A DNA stretch of 27,893 bases from Clostridiales bacterium (GTDB lineage: Bacteria > Bacillota_A > Clostridia > Christensenellales > Aristaeellaceae): positions 1 to 27,893 of the forward strand of contig JAAYZL010000303.1 in the NCBI GenBank assembly GCA_012514855.1, read 5' to 3'. The translations under genes and the position numbers were made by a program. Shown piece after piece: positions 9,101 through 21,100 of this stretch (the first letter of the stretch is position 1; each line of letters opens with the position of its first letter). The notes under the pieces were generated by a model. The model had not been told where the DNA came from, did no database searches, and worked only from the letters and a program-made list of their open reading frames with translations.

Positions 9101-12100
9101 AACCCCGGCGAGCTCGACGGCGTCGGGAACCTGTTCTCGACCTCCGCGATCTCGGGCGTGGGCGCGTCGAACGTCGGGGTCGCAGCCTCCGCCGCCATCG
9201 CGGTGATCGACGGCGAGACCTCGGCGACAATTTCGGGAAAGACGACCCTCCCCGCTGCCGCGGACATCGTCGTCGACGAGTTCGTGACCATCTCCGCCGA
9301 GGCCGCGCAGAAGGTCTACTCGACGGCCAGCGCCTCGGCCGACAAGAACGGCAAGGCGCAGAAGAACAAGGACGGCAAGGGCGATTCCGGCGGCAAGTCC
9401 GTCGGCGTCGGCGCCTCCGCTGCGATCTCGACGATCGACATGCTCTGCGAGGCGATTTTGGGCGAGAAGCGGTTCGTCCAGGCCGACGCGATGACGGTCC
9501 TGTCGGAGCTCAGAAACGACATCGACTCCGTGTCCGTCGCCGGCAGCGACCCGATCGCGCGCCGGGACGAGGTCGCGGTCACGACGCCCGAGGTCGGCGG
9601 CGCGTCGACGCTTCCGCAGAACAACACCTCGCACAAGGACATCTCCGTCGACGCGTCGATCGCGCTCGCGATGATCGACAACGTCGTCAACGCGACCGTC
9701 GGCGCCGGCGCGAAGCTCGCGCTCGACGGCGGCAATAAAATAGAAACAAAGACCGAGCTCGCCCCGGACGTGTTTGAGGAGGTCAACCTCTGGATTCGCG
9801 CGTACCAGCGCGGCCAGACGAGCGCCGCGTCGTCCGGCTTCGCGATCGGCGAAAAGGCTGCGGTCGGCGCGGCGATTGCCGTGAACCTCGCCAACTCCGA
9901 CGTCAAGGCGTCCTTCCTCGGAAGCGCCGTCGTCAAGGGGGTGGCGAAGGTCGAGGCCATAACCTCCAACGAGGACGAGGCGTTCGCGCTCGCGACCGTC
10001 GTCGGCGCGAGCCTCGACCGGTATCTGGCGAAGATGCGCAAGCTCTTCGGGATTCTGAGCATCGGCAAGAAGCTCCCGACCGGCAGCCTCAACGCGAAGA
10101 TCGTCTCGAAGCTCAACGAGTACGCCGGGCCCGCGATGCAGAGCGGCGGCAGCGCCCTCGAGGGCATGCCGCTCCTGCCGACTTTGATGCAGAGGCTCAA
10201 CATCAAGATGCCGAGCAACCCCGTCGGCTCGGGCTCCGGGGGCAACGCGGTCGGCCAGGCAAATTCAAACGGCAACGGCGCGACCGGGCAGGAGATGGAC
10301 CAGCAAAGCAAGGAAGGCCAGAAGATCAACATCGCGGCCGCGGCGGCCGTCAACGTGACCGAGCACATCGCGACCGCGGAGGTCAGGGGGACGCTCGTCT
10401 GCGAGGAGCTCGAGGTCGCGGCCGAGAACCGCGCGAACTACCGCACCGTCGGAACCGGCGCGGCGGTCACGCCGTTTGAGACGAACAGCAACAACATCTC
10501 CATCGGCGTCGCGGTCTCCGTCAACGACAACGAGGCCAACGCGCTCGTCGGCGGCAGCGTCACCGCGGAGGGCGACGAATCGACCGAGAAGAACGACGGC
10601 CGCGTGCGCGTCTCGTCGACTTTGACGCAGAACATGGACGGCAAATACCGCGGTCTGCTCGGCGCGCAGGGCATCGCCGGCAGCGTCGCCGGAACCGGCG
10701 GCAAGGTCGGCTTCGCCGGCGCGGTCGCGATACTCGTCGCGAAGGCGCGCGGAAACGCGAAGATCGAGGCGGACGCGGTCATAAAGGGCGGCGACATCGC
10801 GGTCGAGGCCGTCGACAAGTCGAAGCTCGCGGTTCGCGCGGGCGCGGTCACCATCGGCGGCGCGCAGGCGGGCGTCGGCGCGTCGTTCGCGCTGATCTAC
10901 GCGGAAAACAGCGTGATCGCCAGCGTCGGAAGCCGCGCGAACATCATGGCAAAGAGCCTGAAGGTCGCGGCCGAGAAAAAGCCGGTCGACTTGAGCGACT
11001 ACAAGTTCCCCTTCGGCTGGGACGCGCTGTTCACGGTCAACGTGACCGAGGAGTCCAAGAAGGGGCTCATCAACATCGACACCGTCAACAGCACGAACGG
11101 CGTCGTCGGCATCGACATCGCGGTCGACACGACAGATCTGCTCAAGGTCGTCGACATGCTGAACTTCCTCGCGTCCGTCAACTACTACGCCGAGTCGATC
11201 GCCGGCGCGATCAGCGCCGGTTCCGACGCGAAGCTCGCGATCGCCGGTTCCGTCGCGATGCTGTTCACCGGGAGCCACACCGAGGCCACGATCGGCGACC
11301 ACGCCGTGATCACGCTCGACGGCGGCGACGCGACGGTCAGCGCTTCCTCGAAGACGAACGCCAGGATCATCGGCGGCGCGATCGGCGCGACCAGCGGAAA
11401 GGTCGGCGCGGGCGTCAACATCGCCGCGGTGTCCGACCGCGACGAGATCTTCGCGAGCATCGGGGACGACGCGGCGATCGCGGGCGCGAAGGACGTGCTC
11501 GTCAACGCGAAGGCGGACCGCGACCTCTTGGCCGTGACGATCGCGGCGGGCGCGACGGGCAGTTCGGGCGGCACGGCGCTCGGCGGCGGCCTCAACGTCA
11601 TCGTCACCGGCAGCGACGTGCGCGCCGACGTCGGCAAGCGCGCCCGCATCGCCGCCTCCGGCGTCTTCACGACCGAGGCCGAAAATCTGTCCGATCTGAC
11701 GCTGATCTCGACGTCGCTGGCCCTCTCGACGAGCGGCGCGGCGCTGGGCGGCACGGTCGCCGTCATCGTCGCGGAGAACAACACGCAGGCGACGGTCGGC
11801 GACGACGCCGTGATCACCGCGGCCGGCGACGTGCTCGTCGAGGCCGTGAGCGACGAGAAGCTCCTGAACATATTGGCCTCGATCTCCGGCTCCGCGGGCG
11901 ATCCGGCGACCGTCGCCGGGACGATCGGCGTGCTGGTTACCGAGTCCGAGACGCGCGCCGAGGTCGGGAAGCGCGCGAAGCTTACGGCGACCGCCGGAAG
12001 CGTGTCGATCCTCGCGGACGGCCAAGTCAAACAGGTCGTCGTGCTCGCGGCCCTGACGGGCGGAACCGGCAAGGCCGCGGTCGGCGCGACGGTCAACGTA

Positions 12101-15100
12101 AACGTGTTTGAGCACAAGGTGCTCGCGCTCATCGGGGAGAACGCCGAATTGATCGCGGAAGCGGTCGAGGCGGGCAGAAACGTCGTCATCATGGCGACCG
12201 CGGGCGACCAGACGATCATCGTGACCGTCGCCGGCGCCGCGACCACGGGGACCGGCGGCATCGCAGGCGCGATTCCGGTCGTCGTCAGCCAGTCGACCGT
12301 GCGCGCGGGCCTCGGCACGGGCGCGAAGGCCGCGGCGGGCGACAGCGTCGTCGTCTGCGCGGAGCTGATCACCGGCCTGTACGACGTCGCCGGCGCCTTC
12401 GCCGCGGGCAGCAGCGCGGGCGTCGGAATCACCGCGAGCACCGCGGTTCTCAACAACACCGTCGAGGCGCTCGTCGGCAATTCGGCGAAACTGATCGCGC
12501 TCGCGTCGACGGCGCCCGGAAGCGGGCTGAGCGCGGGCGTCAAGCTTCCGAACAGGACCGACCGGCGCAGGGGCGTGATCGTCGGTGCGTACGCGAAGAA
12601 CCGCGTGCTGCTCGCGTCGATGAGCGGCGGGGCGGCCGGAACCGCGGGGGTCGCGGGCGTCGTCAACACGCTCGTCGACAAGAACACCGTGCGCGCGGTC
12701 GTCGGGAACGGCGCGACGATCAAATCCGGCTACGACGAGTCCGGCGACGAGAGCGGCGCGGACGCGGAGGTCGCGGTCGAGGCGGAGGACGAATCAGACC
12801 TATACAATATCGCCGGCGCGGCGGCCGTCGGAGGCACGGCGGGCGTCGGCGGGACGATCGTCGTCATGGTGTACGACAAAGTGCTCGAGGCGCTCGTCGG
12901 GGACGCCGGGTCGATCCACGCGACCGGCGACGTCTCGGCCTCGGCGACTTCCGATGACACGGTGCTGCTGCTCGCGCTGAGCTTCGGCGGCGGCGGCACG
13001 GCCGCGGTGGCGGTCGGCGCGAGCGTGCTGGTGTTCCAGAACGAGGTCACGGCCGGGCTCGGCGGCGCGATCCGCGCCGGGGGAAGTATCTCGATCGGGG
13101 CCGTCGGCGACAGCGACATCTTCAACTTGGCGGCGTCGTTCGCCGGCGGCGGCACGGCCGCGGTCACGCCGGTCGGCGTCGTGACCTACTACGAGGGCAA
13201 GACCAGGGCCGCCGTCGGCGAAAACGCGGACTTCGCGGCCGTCGGGGCGTTCGCGCTCACGGCCGATTCGAGGGAGTTCATCACCGCCGACGCGGCGGGC
13301 GTCTCGGTCTCGGGCACGGCCGCCGTGTCCGGCACGGTCGACATTCTGATCTCGAAGCAGGTGACCGAGGCCCTGACCGGAAACAACGCGAAGATCACGG
13401 CCAGCGCGATCACCGTCGGCGCGACGGACGACCTCGAGACGCTCATGTTCGCCGGAACCGTCGCGGTCAGCGGAACCGCCGCGGTCGGCGTGACGGCGAT
13501 CGTCGGCGTGCTCCACAACACGACGACCGCCGGCTTCGGCGACAACAGCGAGATCAAGAGCCTGTCGGGCGACGTATCGGTTCTCGCGGCGTCCTACCGC
13601 GACGTGCGCTCCTACGCGGTGACGGCCGGGGTCGGCCCGGGCGCGGCGGGCATCGGCGCGACGATCATGGTGACGATCGTCGGCGGCAAGCTCACGAAGG
13701 ACACCTCCGACGGCCTCGCGGACGGCTTCAATTCCGAGAACTTCATGAACTCCGCGTTCGGAGCCGGGCACAATTCCGCGCGCGGATACAACAAGAAGGA
13801 CGGCACGAAGGAAGCGCTGAAGAGCGACGGCGTCAAACAGGCGGACACGAAGGTCGGCAAGGACGGAAAGTTCGACGCCGAGAAAGGCTACCGCAGCGAA
13901 GAGTTCGACGAGTCCGGCGACGGCGATCCCAACAAAAAGGGCGACACGGACGAGCGCGGCGGGAACCAGAAGATCGACGAGACGGAGAACGAGGACATCG
14001 ACGCCGCCGGGAATCTGGGCGCGACGAAGCCCAATTACAGCCCGTTTGACAGCATAAGCGCCTACATCGGAAGCGAAGCGACGGTCAACTCCGCCGCGAA
14101 CATCAAGGTCACGGCCTATGACAACCTGATCGCGGACATGTTCTCCGGCACGATCGCCGGCGGCCTCTACGCGGGCGTCGGCATCGGCGTGTCGGTAACG
14201 GTGCTCTACTCGAACGTGCTCGCCTACGTCGAGGACGACGCGGAACTCACCGCCGCGGGCGACATCGAGGTACAGGCGAGAGCGGGCTCCACAAAGGTCG
14301 CGGACACGGACGCGAAGCGCCTGGAGGGTCTCGGAAAAGCGTTTGAAGGGTCCTCGGTCAGCCTGACCGACCGGACGATCCGCGCGATCTCCGTCACCGG
14401 CGCGGGCGGCGCGGCGGGCATCTCCGGAGCCGTCGCCGCGATCGTCGTCAACTCGAACGTGATCGCATACATAGAGGGCGACGTGCTCGCAGCCGACAAC
14501 CTGACCGTCCAGGCGGTCACGGACTATCCGCTGTGCCTTGCGGCGACCTTGACCGTCGCCGGGGGCATCGTGGGCGTCGGCGCGTCCGTCGCAATCGTGC
14601 AGGTCAACGGAAGTTCCGAGGCCTCGATTTGCGGCGACGCGGACATAAACGTCTCCGGGAAGGTCTTGGTCAAGACGGTCCTCAACACGAGCGCGCTGAC
14701 CGGCGCGGGCGCGTTCGCGAGCGGCGGAATCGGCGTCAACGGCGCGGTCTCGCTCGCGGTCAACCGCACGCGCGTCGACACGTTCGTCGGGCAGGGCGTC
14801 ACGCTCCGCGCGGGCGAGCTCTCCCTCGACGCGGACGTCGATTCGCACGCGAAGGCGTACATCGTCGGCGCCGCGATTACGGTCGCGGTCTCGGTCAACC
14901 TGTCGGCGGCGGTCGCGATCGTCGCGCCGACGGTATTGACCTACATCGGCGAGACCCCCGGCACCCACGCGGACAAGGACGGCGCCGCGTACCCCGTCAA
15001 GGGCCAGGTCACGGCCCCGAAGGTCGTCGTCAAAAACGACGTGACCTCCACCGCGATGACGACGATACTGTCGCTGGCGGTGGCCACGATTCCGATCTCC

Positions 15101-18100
15101 GGAAACGTTCTGCTGGTGTTCAACAGGACCGACGCGGTCGCGGGCATCACGGGCGCGAACGTCGACGCGGGGACGAGCATCGCGATCGACGCGTTCATGG
15201 ATTCCACGGCGGAGTCGAAGCTCACGTCGGTTTTGGTCGGCAGCGTCCCGATCGGCTTCTCGGTGAGCTACGTGCACCTGCGCTCGAGCAACCAGGCGCT
15301 GATCGACACGACCGGCTCGACCGTGTCCTCCGACATCATCGAGGTATACGCGGGCCGTCTGGACAACCGCAACACCGCGACCGCGACGGCGGACGCCATG
15401 ACGGTCGCGCTCGGCCTCGTGACCTTCGGCGTCAACGCCGCGATCGCGGACAACGACGCGCGCAACCTCGCCAACATCACGGGCAGCGGCACGCTCAAAG
15501 CGACGACAAGGCTCGACCTCTACGCCTGCGGCAGGGCGACCGCGGAGGCGACCATCCACGGCATAAACTACAGCGCCGGCGACGTGGGCGCGTCGTTCGC
15601 GATGGCGGTGCTCAGAAGCCGCCAGGAAGCCGTGCTCAGCGGAAGCCACGTGACCGCGGGCGCCGTCACGGCGGAGTCCCACCTAAACAGCGAGGACAAG
15701 AGCGCGAACACGGCGATCGCGCGGCTCAACATCGGCGGCGGCGTGATCAGCCTCGTCACCGTCCGCGTGAACGTGGCGGTCGCCTACGGAAAGTCGGCCT
15801 CGATCGCGGGCATCAAGCCCCATTCCATCTCGCTGAGCGGCGGCAAGGTCAACATACTCTCCACGGGGTACGCGAACACGCTCGCCGAGGTCAAGAACCA
15901 GACCGGCGTCAGCGCCGTGGCGGTCGCGCTCAACGCGGCGTTCGCCTACGCGCAGGCGAGGTTCGACGCGTACCTCGAGATTCCGGACGACGAGGACGCC
16001 CCGTCGGAGGGTTCGGTCGGCGACATCGACGTGAAGGTCGACTACTCGACAATCGCGAAGGCGGAGCTCACGCCGTCGACGGGCGGCGTCGACCTCTCAT
16101 ACTACAACGTCAAGGTCAACGTGGCCGTCGCCGCGAACTCCACGCAGGCGAACGCCTTTATCGCCGGCGAGGGCGCGATCGGGGCGGGGCAAGTCGCCGT
16201 CGCCGCGACCGGCGTCGCGTACGCGGACGCGACCGTCGTAAAGCCCGTGGTCACCGGGGGCCTTATCAACATCGCGGCGAACGCCATGGCGGCGCGGCTC
16301 ACGGCCTCGCAGCGGGCATACGTCGAGAACATCACGCTCAACGCGACCAGCGTCAGCGTGAAATCGGAGCTCAACCTGAACAAATCAAAGAGCGCCAACG
16401 CGACGCTCGGCTCGAACGGCGGCAACAAAGACGCGTCGCTCAGCGGCGCGAGCGCAAAGGCCAATGTCGCCATCGCCGTGGCGAACGCGGCATGCAAGGC
16501 GGAGGTCATCTCGGCGAACCTCGCGCTGACCGGAGCGCTGACGGTCAAAGTCGAGGGCGATTCCTACGCCAACGCCGTCGTCGACAGCGACGACGTGTCG
16601 GTGTCCGCCTTCGGCATCGGCGTCAACGCGCTCTACGCCTACGCCAAGGGCGGCTTCAACGCGACCGCCAGCGGCAACATCACGGCCTCGAGCATCACGA
16701 TCGACAGCACCTACAAGGTCAACGCCAACGCCGTCTCCGCGCAGCCGGGCTACGGTGCCTCCCTCAGCGGCGCGAGCATCAATACCAACATCGCCTACGC
16801 CGAGACGAACGCGAGCGCGACCGCCGGCATCAACGGCGCAGGGAAGATCTCGCTCACCGGCGCGCTCAAGGTCACCGCCAAGGGAACCGTGAAGGCGAAG
16901 GCGAACATCGAGGGCGCGGAAGTCAGAGCCTCCGTCGTCGATATCGCGATCAACAAGGTGACGGCGATCGTCGGCGGCACGCAGAAGGCGCTCGTCCAGG
17001 GCGCGACCATATCGGCGAGCGGCGTGACCGTCACGTCCAACTTCAACACCGACAGCTCCACGAGCAACTACGACGCGACCGCGACCGTCGGAAGCAACAG
17101 CGGCGCGAACGTCAGCTTCATCAGCGGCGACACCAGCACCGCGAAGGCCACCGTGACCGCCGTGGTCTCGGCGGAGATCGACGGCGCGGTGCTCGACACG
17201 GTGCGCGATAACGTCCCGGGCGCGGTGGAGGTCACCACGAACGCAAAGTCCTTCGCGGTGGCGCGGATCAACGTGCCCACCAAGGTATCCCTGGCCAACG
17301 TCAGCGTCATGCACGTCGAGGCGGACGCCGCCGGCGTGTTCACGGCCTCGTTGAAGGTCGGGGAGGGCAAAAGCGTCGTCGGGAGCGTCAGCGTCCAGTC
17401 GATCTACACGGTGTACAGCTACGCCAGGACCGGCCCTGCGGGCGGACTGAACCTGAACGTCGCGTCCGGCAGCTACAACAAGGCCACGGCCAAGACCTCG
17501 GTCGTCGGCAACGCGGGCTTCGGAAGCGACGGCAATCTCTCGGTGGGGGGCGATGTGCTCGCCAGCGTCGAAGCCACCGCCGACGCCCTCGCCGAGGTCA
17601 GCTCGCACAAGATAGAGATCTCCGGAGTAAGGATCGCCGTCAACGAGGTCGGGGCGACCCTCAACGCCACGCAGAACGCCTACGCGTTCGGGGCGGGCTC
17701 CGCGAACGTCAGCGGCAATGTGCGGATACTCTCGAAGCTCAACGTAAACGAAACCGGCGTGCCCGCGAAGGGCGCGAGGGCGACGGTTCGCGGCCCGGCC
17801 GGCAGCCTCACCGTACTCTCCGCGGATGTGAACAAGGCCTACGCCACCAGTTCGAGCGAAAACAGCGCGTACATCGAGGATATCGACCTGACCGCCTTCG
17901 ACGTGCGGATACTCGCCCGGACGATGAACCTCGCGGACGCGCGCGCGGTGAACGGAAGCTCGCTGACCCTGACCTCGTTCGGCAGCCTCCTGGCCGAGAG
18001 CTTCACCGCCGACAAGACGGTCGCGAGGATCGGCGGCGGAAAGGTCACGGCCACGGCGGGCTCCGTGGACATGGACGCCTACAACATCTCGAAGTCCTAT

Positions 18101-21100
18101 TCGCTGGCGGCCTCGCTCGGCACGGACGTGGGGCTTATGTCGGGTTCCAAGTCCGAATCCAAGGCCTTTGTCGGAAAGTCCACCCAGAAGCAGATCGCGG
18201 AGGTCTTCATAGAGACCGGCGCGACCGTCAAGGCGGCCGTGGACGTCGACCTGTTCGCCTACAACACCGGCACCGCCCAGGCGGTCATCGAGAAGGGCGG
18301 CAGCTACTCCCTCGCGGAGGTTTCCTCCTCGTCGCTTCCGACCAGCAGCTACTACAGCACCTACGCCGGCGTCAAGGACAACTGCACGGTCACGGCCGAC
18401 AGGAACATCAGCGTCCGCGCGCAGGACTACGCGAGCGCGGTGTCCGAGGCGAAGGATCAATCGGTCGGCTTCGCGATGAACATCAATACGACCTACGGAA
18501 GCAACTACGTCAACAGCGCAACGACCACAGAAGTCGGCGCTTCGAGGCTGTTCGCGACGGGGAGCGTGCTGATCCAGGCCGAATCGAACGCGTACATGTA
18601 CGCGTACACGCACGCGTCCGTGACCGGCGGCTTCATCGGCTCGGGCAACTTGACGGCCAGGAACACCCTCGTGCGCGGCGTGACCGTGAACATCCTCAGC
18701 GGCGCGGACATCGAGGCGGACTTCGGGACGCTTACGGTCAAGGCGGTCGGCGGCGCTTCGGACAATATCACGACCACCGCCCGCTGCGACAGCGCGGGGT
18801 TTGTGGCCATCGGCGACGCGCTGACCACCACAAACGTCAGCACGGTCGTCATCGCCAACATCGCAAGGGGCGCGAAGCTCAAGAACACCTTCGGGTACGT
18901 GAACATCCACACGGACGCCTCGATCAACAGGGCGTACGCCTACTCGCACGTATACAACTCGGGCGTCGGCAACGAGCCGGACGCGAAGGCGCGGGGCACG
19001 CTCGTGCTGACTTCGCGGATCAACCTGGGCGGCAGCAGCGGCTCCGGCAAGCTCGACATCCTCGGCAAGAACGTCGACATCCGCAGCTACATCGGAAAGC
19101 TCTACTTCCACATGCAGTCCTACTCGCGCGGGCGCGGGCTGGGCGTGAACGTCGACTCGGAGAGCCGGACGTACTTCCAGATCCTGAGCGAAGTCACCGC
19201 CACGAACGCGACCATCCGGGGCTACGACAACGTCGTGATCCAGGCCGAGGCGCGCCCGAGCTGGCGCTCCGCGCACATCATCAACGACGCCTACTCGTTC
19301 GCGCAGGGCATCGGCGACGCGACGGCGAGGGCCATTCTCTACAGCCTCGATACCGAAGTCAACAGCTCCGCCGCCACCAACGTCTACCTCAACGCCGGGA
19401 CGGACGTGCACGGCGCGAAGGTGACCGTCGACGCGCTGAGGTTCAACGGAAACGTCAATCAGTACCCGCACACGCGCCGCACGGGCATCGCGTCCTCGAC
19501 CACCAGCAACTGGGGCTCGGTCGTCAACACGCGCACGATGACCATCGCCTCCCAAGTCGGCTTCCACATCGGCGACGCGGCGGTCGGCATCGCCATCGAC
19601 ATCTCCGAGCGCGCGGGCGTCCGGCAGGCGGGCCTGCCCAAGGAGAACATGAACCTGGTCGTCGAATCGGGAACGACCATTCAGATACTGCCGCTCTCCA
19701 ACCCGCTGCCCGGAACGCTGTACCTCGGCGCGCACAACGGAAGCGGCTATACCGTCTACAACCAGCGCTTCATCCCCGAGGTTTTGATCACCAACCGCAC
19801 CGGCAAGAACCTCGAGCTCTCGAAGATCACCGTCGAAAACGTCAACTTCGTCAATCCCTCGGTCTCGGGCGCAAACGGCTTCAACCGCGCGGACAGCGTA
19901 AACAAGACGCCGACGATCGTGATCGAGGGCAGGTCGAACGGCGACGTGCGCGTCGGCGAGCTGATCTCGAACCGCGCCGGCACGACGATCTTCCGCTGGA
20001 CGGGGGAGACGGGGGGCAATCTGACCTCGGTCGGCTACGTGACGCTGCTCAACGCGGCGGCCGCGCAGGCGGCGCCCATCTGGACGCATGAGCTCGCGAT
20101 CGAGAACGCCGCGAACATCGGCACCGGCGCGAACGGCCGCTTCGCCGTGTTCCTGTTCCTGCGGAGCGGGACGGAGGGCCTGCTGAACGCCCAGGCGACC
20201 GGATGGAGCTATATGCGGTTGACGCCGGTGCTGTTTATCGAGAAGGATAAGAAGGAAGATGTGCGCGACGGCAACGACACGAGCGCCTTTACGCCGACAT
20301 TGCGCGTTGAGACGCTCCTGGCCGCGGGCGACAACGACCTCCTGCTCTCCCAGGGCATCCGCTTGTACAGCCTGAAGGGCTCGACGGTCATCACGATGCC
20401 GCTGCCGGGCACGCTCGAGTACGTCACGGGCGTCATGAAAGGCCTGACGGCGAACGCGGAGATCGACGCGGCCGGCCTCGAGCGCTACCTGCAGGGGTAC
20501 AGCATCGCCGACGACGTCTACATCTACCTGCTGCCCAACGGAACCACGCTCTATGTAAGCTCTGAGGGCGAGATCGTGCGCGTCACCGAGATGGTCGGCT
20601 CGACCGAGGTGAACGTGACGATGACGGACTACACCTTCCACACCGAAGGCGGCGACATCGTCAAGGTGGGCCTCGGCGAGGGCGTGACCCTCGATCTCTT
20701 AACCGGCAAACTGACGCTGGAGAGCGGCGCGAGCTTCGAGACGCTCTTGTCCGTCATCGACGCGGACTGGCTGACAAGCCCCCTCAACATCGGCAAGGGT
20801 ACCGGGCAGTTTCAATTCACCTACTCCGCGATTACGGGCAGCGTCTGGAACGAAGCGCTGCAGAGGCATGTGGACGTGGCGACGGTCTACGAGGTCGGGC
20901 TGACCACCTGGAAGACCGCCGGCGGTTCCACCTACTACTGGGTGCAGAACCGGCAGGTTTCCGCCTACAACCTCCTGAACGAAGTCGAAATGTACCTGCT
21001 GAAGAAGACCGGAGACACGCTCGAGGTGTTCGTCATCGGCGGCGAGGACGAGACCAGCGAGCAGTACGGCCGCGCCGAAGAAAGCCTTGCTCCCTACGTC

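Larger units (their letters stand above)
6230..11280 (+). other. LktA-like beta-repeats with hydrophilic and helical insertions
   Basis: Residues about 1022-2705 alternate beta-rich repeats (for example VGIGVGIAVGIVGIDVTAEI, VGVGVAINYV, VGAAIAVNLANSDVKASFLG, VGFAGAVAILVAKARGNAKI) with insertions of varied character. These include KALGFVQKLLGVKLDVMGTA (from about 6839), an acidic linker (8070-8350), a long helical block (8639-9130), KNGKAQKNKDGKGDSGGKS (about 9346-9399) and a Gly/Asn-rich loop (about 10200-10320). Insertions fall between the strand that ends one repeat and the GVGxxxAV strand that opens the next, the position where LktA-family repeats also carry polar linkers. Confidence 0.65.

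Noticed and set aside
14533..17211. An 892-codon forward ORF in another frame
   Set aside because: It is made almost wholly of Arg, Gly, His and Gln, as expected for the shifted reading of Ala/Val/Gly repeats. The giant protein's frame explains the DNA.
16385..20641. Long antisense ORFs opposite the giant gene (also 1724-5977, 7133-9634, 12800-15682 and 23435-27463 on the minus strand)
   Set aside because: They are Arg/Asp/Val-rich mirror images of GC-rich codons. They have no recognisable domain and no good ribosome sites, and the sense strand carries a continuous, domain-structured protein.
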